From Salinibacterium hongtaonis (GTDB lineage Bacteria > Actinomycetota > Actinomycetes > Actinomycetales > Microbacteriaceae), in contig NZ_CP026951.1 in the NCBI RefSeq assembly GCF_003065485.1, forward strand, positions 1,364,001 through 1,428,000: a DNA stretch of 64,000 nucleotides, in the 5' to 3' direction. Of the stretch, positions 10,180 to 18,323 are shown one piece after another. Each line of letters begins with the position of its first letter. Position 1 is the stretch's first letter. A program made the position numbers and the translations under genes. A model generated the notes under the pieces. It was not told the origin of the DNA. It saw only the letters and a program-made list of their open reading frames with translations, and did not search any database.

Positions 10180-11019
10180 CTAGAGACGCGCTGCGTGGAT
10201 CGGGCTGACCAGGATTGCGCGCGCACCCAGGTCATAAAGCTGATCCATGATGCGGTTCATGCCGACGCGTTTGACCATGACTCGAACGGCCACCCACTCC
10301 TTGTCGCGCAGCGGCGAGACCGTGGGCGACTCGAGGCCGGGCGTGACAGCCGCGGCCGCCTCGACAAGCTCGGCGGGCAGGTCGTAATCCATCATCACGT
10401 ATTGCCGTGCGACAAGAACGCCCTGGAGGCGTCGGTGGAGCGTCGAAAGCCCTGGTACGTCGGGGCGGGCTCCGATGAGCACGGCACTCGACTCGAGAAT
10501 GACGGGGCCGAAGATCTCAAGGCCCTGGGCCCGAAGAGTTGAGCCGGTCGACACGACATCGGCGACGGCATCGGCAACGCCCAGTTTGACGGCAGACTCG
10601 ACAGCGCCATCCAAACTCACCAGCTTGGCCGTGACTCCGTGCTTGGCAAGGAAGTCCTCGACGAGCCCCGGGTAGCTCGTCGCCACCCGAACTCCTTCGA
10701 GGTCGGAGAGGGATGTGAAGCGGTTTGCTGGACCTGCGAAGCGAAAGGTGGAGTCCCCGAAGTCGAGACTCGCGATCTCGGCCGCAGGAGAGCGGGAATC
10801 GAGGAGCAAATCGCGACCGGTAATGCCGACATCGAGCGCGCCTGAGCCGACGTAGGTGGCGATGTCGCGCGGTCGAAGATAGAAGAACTCAACGTCGTTG
10901 AGCGGGTCGGCTACCGTAAGGGCGCGGGGGTCGCGGCGACCGGCATAACCAGCCTCCCGCAGCATCTCTGCGGCCGTTTCGGAAAGCGATCCCTTGTTGG
11001 GAATTGCGATGCGAAGCAT
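10180..11019 (-). CDS. hisG: ATP phosphoribosyltransferase, long form
   Basis: First, committed step of histidine synthesis (ATP + PRPP). At 279 residues it is the long form: catalytic domains to about residue 205, then an ACT-like C-terminal domain that binds histidine, so it needs no HisZ. The PRPP loop is in [13 protein letters not shown]. Begins [12 protein letters not shown], typical for the family. Follows hisE by 43 bases. Confidence 0.97.
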   Translation of the reverse strand: MLRIAIPNKGSLSETAAEMLREAGYAGRRDPRALTVADPLNDVEFFYLRPRDIATYVGSGALDVGITGRDLLLDSRSPAAEIASLDFGDSTFRFAGPANRFTSLSDLEGVRVATSYPGLVEDFLAKHGVTAKLVSLDGAVESAVKLGVADAVADVVSTGSTLRAQGLEIFGPVILESSAVLIGARPDVPGLSTLHRRLQGVLVARQYVMMDYDLPAELVEAAAAVTPGLESPTVSPLRDKEWVAVRVMVKRVGMNRIMDQLYDLGARAILVSPIHAARL

Positions 11020-11062
11020 GTTTTTCTCTCTGTAGGTGATCTAGCTCGGCGAGGGGCGACGA

Positions 11063-11326
11063 TCACAGATGTCGGTAAACATCCTCGAGCGTCAGGCCCT
11101 TGGCAACCATGAGCACCTGCAGGTGGTAGATCAGCTGGGAGATTTCTTCTGCGGCCTCAGCGTCGGATTCGTACTCTGCTGCCATCCAAACTTCGGCGGC
11201 CTCTTCGACGATCTTCTTGCCGATCGCGTGCACGCCGGCATCGAGTTCTGCGACAGTGCGCGAACCCTCCGGCCGGGACAGGGCCTTCTGCCCGAGCTCT
11301 GCGAACAATTCGTCGAAGGTTTTCAC
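11063..11326 (-). CDS. hisE: Phosphoribosyl-ATP pyrophosphohydrolase
   Basis: Second step of histidine synthesis; hydrolyses PR-ATP to PR-AMP. All-alpha MazG-like protein of 87 residues with the metal-binding [10 protein letters not shown] and EEISQLIYH segments. The GTG at 11326 (protein begins [12 protein letters not shown]) is chosen over the longer open frame to 11533, which overlaps the FKBP gene. No Shine-Dalgarno is seen; a TAACGT hexamer ends seven bases before the GTG, suggesting a leaderless start of the his-trp run. Confidence 0.93.
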   Translation of the reverse strand: MKTFDELFAELGQKALSRPEGSRTVAELDAGVHAIGKKIVEEAAEVWMAAEYESDAEAAEEISQLIYHLQVLMVAKGLTLEDVYRHL

Positions 11327-11333
11327 AGGCTCA

Positions 11334-11339
11334 ACGTTA
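11334..11339 (-). promoter_or_regulatory. Candidate -10 box for a leaderless hisE transcript
   Basis: TAACGT (TANNNT) lies exactly seven bases before the hisE GTG, so transcription would begin at or next to the start codon. No clear -35 box. It could be the main promoter of the his-trp-lgt-gltB run. Confidence 0.3.
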
Positions 11340-11385
11340 CTAGGTGCAGAAGGCCCGTCCGGCACAGAACGGGAGTTAACGCCGC

Positions 11386-11760
11386 TTAGCTCACGCCGAG
11401 CAGGTCGATCACGAAGATCAGGGTGCGACCCGAGAGGCGGTGCCCGCCACCGGCGGGACCGTAGGCGAGGTGCGGGGGGCAGATCAACTCGCGGCGGCCA
11501 CCAACCTTCATCCCGGGAATGCCCTCCTGCCATCCGGCGATGAGGCTGCCGAGGGGAAAGTTAATGGACTGGTTGCGGCTCCACGAAGAGTCGAACTCTT
11601 CGCCCGTCTCGAGGTCGACCCCGAGGTAGTGCACGTCGACGGTAGATCCGGGCTGCGCCTCGGCGCCGGTTCCGACCTCAATGTCGCGGATGACGAGCTC
11701 TGTGGGCGCCTCTCCGTCGTGGAAATCGATTTCTGGTTTGGTGCGGTTGAATTCACTCAT
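11386..11760 (-). CDS. FKBP-type peptidyl-prolyl cis-trans isomerase
   Basis: Cytosolic single-domain FKBP of 124 residues (from ATG 11760, after a GGGGGG ribosome site). It has the family pattern: [18 protein letters not shown], then [17 protein letters not shown], and a final [10 protein letters not shown] strand. Assists protein folding at proline bonds; no signal peptide or transmembrane segment. The frame is open to 11865 but the extra 35 codons run into the lysR 3' end. Confidence 0.93.
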   Translation of the reverse strand: MSEFNRTKPEIDFHDGEAPTELVIRDIEVGTGAEAQPGSTVDVHYLGVDLETGEEFDSSWSRNQSINFPLGSLIAGWQEGIPGMKVGGRRELICPPHLAYGPAGGGHRLSGRTLIFVIDLLGVS

Positions 11761-11815
11761 CCCCCCATCCAAGCAGATATGACTGCGGCGGAGTCGAGCA
11801 GACAAGCTGATGTGG

Positions 11816-12706
11816 CTAGGGCGATAGCTGAGCCGCAGTGCGCTGCAGAGCACCCCTGCAGGCAATCACTCCCGGGCTGCGCACGGTCGCCCTTCGCACG
11901 GCAGTGAAGATGGTACGGCGGGGATCGCCGGCCAAGGGAATGAGAGTCGCCGTGATGTCTCTGGCCGTCCAGACGAGGTCGGGTAGCAATGCGACGGCAT
12001 TGCCTGACTCCACGAACCGGATGTGCGCCTGCAGGTCTGCCGTCTCAAACCGCACGTCTGGCTCGAAGCCTGCCTGCCGGCAGGCCTGCTCTGCCCAGTG
12101 ACGGGATGCCGCCCCACGCGGTTCCATAACCCACGGCGTTCTCGCCGCATTCGCGAGAGAAGTGATGGTCGAACCCCGAGCTACCGCCAAGGAGATGCGG
12201 TCGCCCGTGAGGTGCACGCGATCGAGCCCTTGATGGTGAGGTGCAGCGTGCCCCGGATACTGTTCGGCGACAACGAGGTCGAAGTCGCTCGCCCAGGTGT
12301 CGTAGAGCGCAGATTCCGGCTCCCGCTGGGTCACCTCGACCCGGAGCGAGGGATGTTCGCGGGCAAGGATGCTCAGTGCATGGGGAAGGAGAGCGAGCGC
12401 GGCCGACTGGAAGACGGCGAGCCTCACGGTGCCGGTCGCCGTCGAGAATGACGCACTGAGCTCGGATTCTGCGAGTTCGAGCCGCTCGAGCACCGCGCTG
12501 ACGTGCTCAACGAGCAGTTCGGCCTGTGCCGTGAGAACCACCCGGCGCCCCGACTTTCGCAGGAGCGCGACTCCCACCTCGCGTTCGAGCTGAGCAAGCT
12601 GCTGAGAAACGGAAGACGGGCTCTGGTTGAGGGCGGCGGCAACTCCCGAAAGCGTGCCGCGGATCTGGAGTTCGCGCAGCAATCTGAGGCGACGAAGATC
12701 GAGCAT
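11816..12706 (-). CDS. LysR-family transcriptional regulator
   Basis: 296-residue DNA-binding regulator. Helix-turn-helix in the first ~60 residues (AAALNQSPSSVSQQLAQLE), then a two-lobed effector-binding domain from about residue 90. Start at ATG 12706 is supported by TTGGAG six bases upstream; a second ATG at 12718 has none. It is divergent from the proline-catabolic putA, with a dyad between them, so it is a good candidate for the putA activator. Effector unknown. Confidence 0.88.
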   Translation of the reverse strand: MLDLRRLRLLRELQIRGTLSGVAAALNQSPSSVSQQLAQLEREVGVALLRKSGRRVVLTAQAELLVEHVSAVLERLELAESELSASFSTATGTVRLAVFQSAALALLPHALSILAREHPSLRVEVTQREPESALYDTWASDFDLVVAEQYPGHAAPHHQGLDRVHLTGDRISLAVARGSTITSLANAARTPWVMEPRGAASRHWAEQACRQAGFEPDVRFETADLQAHIRFVESGNAVALLPDLVWTARDITATLIPLAGDPRRTIFTAVRRATVRSPGVIACRGALQRTAAQLSP

Positions 12707-12714
12707 TACGCACT

Positions 12715-12745
12715 CCAATGCATTAGCAAAACTGATGCTTATTGG
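12715..12745. promoter_or_regulatory. Dyad between lysR and putA, candidate LysR operator
   Basis: An interrupted inverted repeat: CCAAT at 12715 pairs with ATTGG ending 12745, and TTAGCA (12723-12728) pairs with TGCTTA (12736-12741; five of six). This T-rich dyad lies in the short divergent region of GC-rich DNA, where a LysR protein would bind. Confidence 0.4.
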
Positions 12746-12761
12746 TAAGTAAAGTTCGCTT

Positions 12762-12767
12762 TATCTT
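12762..12767 (+). promoter_or_regulatory. Candidate -10 box for putA
   Basis: TATCTT abuts the ATG at 12768. If it is the -10 box, transcription would begin a few bases inside the annotated frame and the true start would be the GTG at 12816. No good -35 is seen, as expected for an activator-dependent promoter. Confidence 0.25.
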
Positions 12768-14417
12768 ATGCGAGCACGATTCCATACTGGGCGAAACGAG
12801 AGAACGGAACCGCCAGTGGTCTCAAGCGCCGATATCGATGCACAGCTCGCTCGCGACGTGACGTCGCTCGTGCGTCGATGGCTCGCGGTGGCATCTGAGG
12901 TTCCTGTTGATGCCTCTGCGCGTCAGCTCGCCGGTGTTTTGAAAGACCCGCACGGACTCGAGTTCACCGTAGGGTTCGTCGACGGCGTCATCCGGCCAGA
13001 AGACCGCGGGGTTGCCGCGCGCAATCTCAGAGACCTCGCGCCAAAGGTGCCGTCGTTTCTCCCCTGGCATATGCGCTCGGCCGTGCGTCTCGGAGGTCGA
13101 ATCGCTCCTCTTGCGCCCGGAATCGTCATTCCGATAGCGCGCAGGGTGCTGAGGCGAATGGTCGGCCACCTCATCATTGACGCAACGGATTCCCGCCTCG
13201 GGGCCGCCATCTCCGCCGTTCGGGGCCCGGGCATCCGGCTCAACCTGAATCTGCTCGGAGAGGCCGTGTTGGGCGACCGTGAAGCAGACCGCCGCCTCGC
13301 TGGCACACGTGCTCTGCTCGCACGAGACGACGTCGACTACGTCTCGATCAAAGTGTCGTCGACGGTTGCCCCCCAGTCTCCGTGGGCATTCGATGCCGCT
13401 GTCGAGCATGTAGTGGAGAAGCTAACGCCGCTCTTCCGCCTTGCGGCCGCGGCTCCCACCCCCAAGTTCATCAATCTCGATATGGAGGAATATAAGGATC
13501 TCGATCTCACCATCGCGGTCTTCCAGCGCATCCTCGACGAGCCAGATTTGCTCGGCCTCGAGGCGGGAATTGTGTTGCAGGCGTACCTGCCCGATGCCCT
13601 CGGAGCGATGATGCGGCTGCAGGAATGGGCCGCTGCACGCCGCTCACAGGGCGGGGCAGGAATCAAAGTCCGGGTGGTCAAAGGTGCCAACCTGGCCATG
13701 GAGCGCGTCGAGGCGTCATTGCATGGCTGGCCACTGGCGACGTGGGATACGAAGCGAGAGAGCGACACCAACTACAAGCGCGTAATCAGTTATGCGCTGC
13801 ATCCCGACCGCGTCGAGAATGTTCGCATCGGCGTCGCCGGTCATAACCTGTTCGATCTTGCCTTCGCGTGGCTGCTTGCGAATCGGCGGGGCACCGAACA
13901 CGGTGTCGACTTCGAAATGCTTCTCGGCATGGCGCAGGGACAGGCAGAGGCGGTGCGGCGTGATGTCGGCGGGCTGTTGCTGTATACCCCGGTCGTGCAT
14001 CCGGCAGAGTTCGACGTGGCGATCGCGTACCTAGTCCGTCGGCTTGAGGAGGGGGCGAGCCAGGAGAACTTCATGTCGGCCGTCTTCGAACTGAGCGCCA
14101 GCCCCGACCTGTTCGCCCGCGAAGAAACGCGGTTCATCGCCTCGCTCGGCGACCTCGATGGCTCGGTCCCCCTCCGCGGCGAACCCAAGACCGCCGCTCG
14201 GCGACCGCGCTCGCACCGATTACAGGCTTCCACAACTCGCCCGACACCGACCCCGCTCTGCCGGCAAACCGCGAATGGGCCCGCGACATCCTGCAGCGGG
14301 TGCCGACCAGCACGCTCGGCGAGGCCACGGTCGCCGCCAATACCGTGGGCTCCGAGGCTGAGGTCGACAACGTCATTGGGGCGGCGCTGGCAGCAGGGTC
14401 GTCGTGGGGAGCAATGA
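12768..14417 (+). CDS. putA: Proline dehydrogenase part of bifunctional PutA (frameshifted)
   Basis: FAD-dependent proline dehydrogenase, oxidising proline to pyrroline-5-carboxylate. The PRODH barrel covers about residues 110-460 (KVSST, NLDMEEYKDL, IKVRVVKGAN, VGGLLLYTPVV). Family homology stops near 14168; the remaining ~80 codons to 14417 are Arg/Pro-rich out-of-frame sequence. The aldehyde dehydrogenase half continues in another frame (14300-16234), so this is one gene split by a one-base shift. Start uncertain: ATG 12768 has no ribosome site; GTG 12816 (protein MVSSADIDAQ) is the alternative and matches where family similarity begins. Divergent from a LysR gene. Confidence 0.85.
   Translation: MRARFHTGRNERTEPPVVSSADIDAQLARDVTSLVRRWLAVASEVPVDASARQLAGVLKDPHGLEFTVGFVDGVIRPEDRGVAARNLRDLAPKVPSFLPWHMRSAVRLGGRIAPLAPGIVIPIARRVLRRMVGHLIIDATDSRLGAAISAVRGPGIRLNLNLLGEAVLGDREADRRLAGTRALLARDDVDYVSIKVSSTVAPQSPWAFDAAVEHVVEKLTPLFRLAAAAPTPKFINLDMEEYKDLDLTIAVFQRILDEPDLLGLEAGIVLQAYLPDALGAMMRLQEWAAARRSQGGAGIKVRVVKGANLAMERVEASLHGWPLATWDTKRESDTNYKRVISYALHPDRVENVRIGVAGHNLFDLAFAWLLANRRGTEHGVDFEMLLGMAQGQAEAVRRDVGGLLLYTPVVHPAEFDVAIAYLVRRLEEGASQENFMSAVFELSASPDLFAREETRFIASLGDLDGSVPLRGEPKTAARRPRSHRLQASTTRPTPTPLCRQTANGPATSCSGCRPARSARPRSPPIPWAPRLRSTTSLGRRWQQGRRGEQ
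14168..14172 (+). other. putA: C5 tract, probable site of the putA frameshift
   Basis: Five C residues within GGTCCCCCTCCG. Adding one C joins the two frames without a stop and gives a sensible linker (VPPPRRTQDRRSA, then TALAPITGFHNSPDTDP). A one-base loss here, by mutation, slippage or base-calling error, explains the split gene. Confidence 0.7.
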
Positions 14418-16234
14418 GCGGGTCTCAGCGCGCGGAGGTTCTGCACCGGGCGGGAAGCGCCCTGGAGAAGCGGCGGGCCGACCTGATAGAAGTGATGGCG
14501 GCCGAGACAGGAAAAACCCTCGACCAGTCCGATCCCGAAGTCTCCGAGGCCGTGGACTTCGCCCACTACTATGCGGAGCTGGCGCGAGAACTTGACGCCG
14601 TTGACGGTGCCGTCTTCGAGCCAAGCCGACTCACCGTCGTTACTCCCCCGTGGAACTTTCCCGTGGCGATCCCGGCGGGCTCGACGCTGGGAGCGCTTGC
14701 CGCAGGCTCGTCGGTGATCATCAAGCCTGCACAACAGGCACGACGGTGCGGCGCTGTGATGGTCGAGGCGCTCTGGGAGGCCGGCGTGCCGCGGGACGCT
14801 CTGCGCCTAGTGAACATGTCCAATCCGGCGCTGGGTGAGACTCTCATCGCCGATCACCGGATCGACCGAGTCATCTTGACCGGAGCCTTCGAGACGGCAG
14901 AGAAGTTTCGGGCATTTCGACATGACCTCCCCCTGCTTGCCGAAACAAGTGGAAAGAACGCAATCATCGTCACACCGAGCGCAGACCTCGATCTGGCTGT
15001 GAGGGACGTCGTATCCTCCGCCTTTGGGCACGCCGGTCAAAAATGTTCAGCAGCATCGTTAGTGATCCTCGTGGGCTCGGTCTCTCGGTCACGACGTTTT
15101 CACGACCAGCTCCTGGATGCCGTGCGCTCGCTCCCCGTTGGCTACCCCACCGACCCCACCGTGCGAATGGGACCGATCATCGCACCAGCCGAGGGCAAGC
15201 TTCTTCGCGGCCTCACGACCCTTGGCCCCCGGGAGCGCTGGGTCGTGACCCCGCGACGGCGTGATGACAGTGGACGACTCTGGACCCCAGGGGTGAGAGC
15301 CGGAGTACAAAGAGGATCGGATTTTCACCTCACCGAGTTCTTTGGTCCCGTGCTCGGCATCATGACCGCCCACACCCTCCAGGAGGCAATCGACATGCAG
15401 AACGAGGTCGACTATGGCCTCACTGCGGGACTACATTCCCTTGATCGACAGGAGCTCTCGCTCTGGCTCGATCAGGTGCAGGCAGGCAACCTCTATGTCA
15501 ACAGGGGTACAACGGGTGCCATCGTTCGCCGCCAGCCTTTCGGGGGCTGGAAAAAGTCTGCGATCGGGGCGGGGGCTAAAGCGGGAGGCCCCAACTACCT
15601 GATAGGCCTCGGCCGATGGAGTTCCGCACCATCGGCAGCGAAATCCGCGGTTTCGCCGCACGCACGCTTGCTTGTGGACGCGGTTGCCGCCTCCTTGGGA
15701 GCAGAAAGCGGCGAATCGGTTCTGCGGTCGTTCCGCAGCGATACGGAAGCATGGCGGGAGGAGTTCGGGCAGGCACGGGATGTGAGCGGACTTGCCGTGG
15801 AGCGAAACATCTTTCGATACCTGCCGGCCCCTGTGGCCGTGCGCCTTGCCGAAGCCGGGTCCGTCGCTCACCTGGTGCGGGTAATCGGCGCCGGTCTCGT
15901 TTCGGGCTCATCCTTCAGCGTCTCCACGGGTGTGTCGTTGCCGGATCCGGTTGCCGCCGCCTGTGCCCGGCTGGGAGTAACCGTGACGACCGAGACGGAT
16001 GCCCGCTGGTGCTCAGGACTCGCCCGATTCGACGGGGAGCGCATCCGACTAATCGGAGCATCGGCGTCCATGGTGACGGCAGCGACCGACGGCCGCCCCG
16101 AAATAGCGGTGTATGCGGAGTCAGTGACCGAATCCGGTCGTATCGAAATTTTGCCCTTTGTTCGTGAGCAGGCCGTAAGCATTACGGCGCACCGTTTTGG
16201 TACGCCAAGCACCTTCTCGGACGGCATCATTTAG
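14300..16234 (+). CDS. putA: Pyrroline-5-carboxylate dehydrogenase part of PutA (frameshifted)
   Basis: NAD-dependent oxidation of glutamate semialdehyde (P5C) to glutamate, the second step of proline use. ALDH fold with Asn119 (PPWNFP), Glu215 (LLAETSGKN) and the catalytic Cys249 (GHAGQKCSA) all present. After about residue 430 comes a C-terminal extension found in actinobacterial PutA. The GTG at 14300 is only the first start in this frame: there is no ribosome site and homologous sequence (NSPDTDPALPANREWA) continues upstream of it, so it is not a natural separate gene. Joined with the upstream half, the protein would be about 1140-1155 residues, normal for the family. Confidence 0.85.
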   Translation: MPTSTLGEATVAANTVGSEAEVDNVIGAALAAGSSWGAMSGSQRAEVLHRAGSALEKRRADLIEVMAAETGKTLDQSDPEVSEAVDFAHYYAELARELDAVDGAVFEPSRLTVVTPPWNFPVAIPAGSTLGALAAGSSVIIKPAQQARRCGAVMVEALWEAGVPRDALRLVNMSNPALGETLIADHRIDRVILTGAFETAEKFRAFRHDLPLLAETSGKNAIIVTPSADLDLAVRDVVSSAFGHAGQKCSAASLVILVGSVSRSRRFHDQLLDAVRSLPVGYPTDPTVRMGPIIAPAEGKLLRGLTTLGPRERWVVTPRRRDDSGRLWTPGVRAGVQRGSDFHLTEFFGPVLGIMTAHTLQEAIDMQNEVDYGLTAGLHSLDRQELSLWLDQVQAGNLYVNRGTTGAIVRRQPFGGWKKSAIGAGAKAGGPNYLIGLGRWSSAPSAAKSAVSPHARLLVDAVAASLGAESGESVLRSFRSDTEAWREEFGQARDVSGLAVERNIFRYLPAPVAVRLAEAGSVAHLVRVIGAGLVSGSSFSVSTGVSLPDPVAAACARLGVTVTTETDARWCSGLARFDGERIRLIGASASMVTAATDGRPEIAVYAESVTESGRIEILPFVREQAVSITAHRFGTPSTFSDGII

Positions 16235-16259
16235 GGGCAACCGCGGAACTCCCCCGCTC

Positions 16260-16922
16260 TTAGTGCGTGTGTGCCAGTGCTGCCGAGCGCAGAGCATCGA
16301 TCTGCGCGGCCCGATCGGGAGAGCTGAAAACGCTCGAGCCGGCGACGAAGGTGTCCGCGCCCGACTCCGCGGCGAAAGCGATCGTCGACTCGGTGATGCC
16401 GCCGTCGACCTGAAGCCACACGTCGAGCCCCGTTCGCACGACAGCCTCGCGCAGCAGGCGAAGCTTGGGCATTGTGTCGGGCATGAACGACTGCCCCCCG
16501 AAACCAGGCTCAACCGTCATGACGAGCACCTGATCGAACTCCGCCAGCAGATCGAGATAGGGCTCAACGGGGGTGCCCGGCTTGAGGGCGATGCCCGCCC
16601 GCGAACCGATCTGCCGCAGCCTGCGCGCCAGGCCGACAGCATCCGCCGCCGCTTCTGCGTGAAATGTAACCGAGTACGCCCCGAGCTCCGCATACCCCGG
16701 TGCCCAGCGGTCTGGGTCGTCGATCATGAGGTGCACATCCAGCGGGATGGGCGAAACATCCTGGATGCGCCCCACCATCTGCGGCCCGAACGTGAGGTTC
16801 GGAACGAAATGGTTGTCCATGACATCGACATGCACGAGATCGGCTGAGGCAATCGTCTCGATGTCGTCGTGAAGGTTCACGAAATCGGCCGACAGGATGC
16901 TCGGGTTGATGCGCACGGTCAT
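16260..16922 (-). CDS. rpe: Ribulose-phosphate 3-epimerase
   Basis: Interconverts ribulose 5-phosphate and xylulose 5-phosphate in the pentose phosphate pathway. 220-residue TIM barrel with PSILSADF near the N-terminus, metal/catalytic HVDVMD and DVHLMI, VEPGFGGQSF and the phosphate-binding VDGGI and AGSSVF segments. Follows rsmB by nine bases. It lacks a Shine-Dalgarno; TAGGCT six bases upstream suggests leaderless transcription. Converges on putA with 25 bases between the stops. Confidence 0.97.
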   Translation of the reverse strand: MTVRINPSILSADFVNLHDDIETIASADLVHVDVMDNHFVPNLTFGPQMVGRIQDVSPIPLDVHLMIDDPDRWAPGYAELGAYSVTFHAEAAADAVGLARRLRQIGSRAGIALKPGTPVEPYLDLLAEFDQVLVMTVEPGFGGQSFMPDTMPKLRLLREAVVRTGLDVWLQVDGGITESTIAFAAESGADTFVAGSSVFSSPDRAAQIDALRSAALAHTH

Positions 16923-16928
16923 GAGCCG

Positions 16929-16934
16929 AGCCTA
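16929..16934 (-). promoter_or_regulatory. Candidate -10 box for leaderless rpe, includes rsmB stop codon
   Basis: TAGGCT ends six bases before the rpe ATG; its first three bases are the TAG stop of rsmB. No -35 is evident. Confidence 0.35.
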
Positions 16935-18323
16935 GCGATCCTTCGTGATCAGGCAGATAAACATGGCATCCGTGCCGTGGCGATGCGGCCACAGCTGGAC
17001 AGTGCCGTCTGACACGCCCAGATCGAGCGGCTCGAGAGTGATGCGATCGAGTACCTCGCGTGCATCGACTAACGAAAGCCCGGCTTTCTTGAGTGCGGTG
17101 CCTACGACGAGCCGCGTCTCTGCAAGGTGCGGAGAGCAGGTGACGTACGCGAGGAGGCCCCCGGGTTTGAGTGCCTCGAGCCCAGACGCGAGAAGCTCGG
17201 CTTGCAGTGATGAGAGCGCGGGCACGTCGCGGGGCTGCTTGCGCCAGCGAGCCTCGGGGCGCCGGCGCAAAGCACCGAGCCCGGTGCACGGCGCGTCAAG
17301 CAAAATCCGGTCAAATCGATCCGGCATCTGCGGGCCAATGTCTCGCCCATCGAGCTCGCTCACCTCGGGGGGCGTTGGCAGGGCAGCAAGGGCCTTTCGC
17401 ACGAGCTCAGCGCGGGCGGGTACCACCTCATTTGCGGTGAGGACGGCTCCCGACTGCGACGCTTCGGCCGCCAAGAGCGCGGCCTTTCCGCCGGGGCCAG
17501 CGCACATGTCGAGCCACTGCTCGCCGGGTTCCACCGGGCGTGCCCTACTGAGCGCCAGGGCAGCCAACTGCGACCCTTCATCCTGCACCCTCACGCGACC
17601 CTCACGTACGGGAAGCATGCGGGTGGGGTCTCCCCCGTCATTGATTGCCGCAAGCGGTGAGAATCGCGCGGGAACAGCTCCGGCGACTTCCTCGGCGGAG
17701 GCCAACCCTGGCAGAGCCACCAGGCTCACCTTCGGTGCGACATTGTCGGCCGCGAGAAGCGCCTGGAGCTCATCGCCACGAGACTCAGCGGCGAGGGCCT
17801 GTCTCAGGGCACGGACGACCCACACAGGATGCGAGAACTCCAGCGAAAGCCGTTCGTCGTCGGTTCGCGCGGAGTCGAGCACACGCTGACGCCACTCCTC
17901 AGCAGGGGTCCGTGTTATACCTCGCAGCACACCATTAACGAAGCCGGTAGCCGACTGAGAGCCAACCTCGCGAGCCTGGGAGACCGCCTCGTCGACAGCC
18001 GCATGCTGCGCAACCCGCATCGACAGCAGCTGGTGGGTCGCGAGGCGCAGCACGTCGAGAATCGGCGGGTCAATTTTGGCGGTGTCGCGCCCGGCCGCTA
18101 GGGAGATCACAGCGTCGTAATAGCCCTGGAGCCTGAGGGTGCCGTACGTCAGTTCTGTAGCGAGGCCGGCATCCGCTGGCCCAAGCCCTGCCCGTTCAAT
18201 CTTGACCGGCAGCAGGAGATTGGCATAGGCGTCTGATTCGCGCACGGCGCGGATTACCTCAAAGGCGACCCTGCGGGCGGGTTGCACACCGACGGTCTTG
18301 CGGTTCGGACGGCCGCCGCTCAT
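16932..18323 (-). CDS. rsmB: 16S rRNA (cytosine-967-C5)-methyltransferase RsmB
   Basis: SAM-dependent m5C methyltransferase of 16S rRNA. 463 residues: N-terminal NusB-like RNA-binding domain (about 15-145), then the Rossmann methyltransferase with MCAGPGGKAALLA as SAM loop. Both cysteines of the RsmB/NOP2 mechanism are present (DAPCTGLGALRRRPEARW and YVTCSPHLAET). The ATG at 18323 overlaps the fmt stop as ATGA; the longer frame to 18371 lies in fmt and was rejected. Confidence 0.95.
   Translation of the reverse strand: MSGGRPNRKTVGVQPARRVAFEVIRAVRESDAYANLLLPVKIERAGLGPADAGLATELTYGTLRLQGYYDAVISLAAGRDTAKIDPPILDVLRLATHQLLSMRVAQHAAVDEAVSQAREVGSQSATGFVNGVLRGITRTPAEEWRQRVLDSARTDDERLSLEFSHPVWVVRALRQALAAESRGDELQALLAADNVAPKVSLVALPGLASAEEVAGAVPARFSPLAAINDGGDPTRMLPVREGRVRVQDEGSQLAALALSRARPVEPGEQWLDMCAGPGGKAALLAAEASQSGAVLTANEVVPARAELVRKALAALPTPPEVSELDGRDIGPQMPDRFDRILLDAPCTGLGALRRRPEARWRKQPRDVPALSSLQAELLASGLEALKPGGLLAYVTCSPHLAETRLVVGTALKKAGLSLVDAREVLDRITLEPLDLGVSDGTVQLWPHRHGTDAMFICLITKDR

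Noticed and set aside
14185-14300. Programmed ribosomal frameshift in putA
   Set aside because: No slippery heptamer or following structure is seen at the junction; a C-run indel explains it more simply.
13841-14734. 297-codon minus-strand frame under putA
   Set aside because: Antisense shadow; putA catalytic motifs on the plus strand explain the region.
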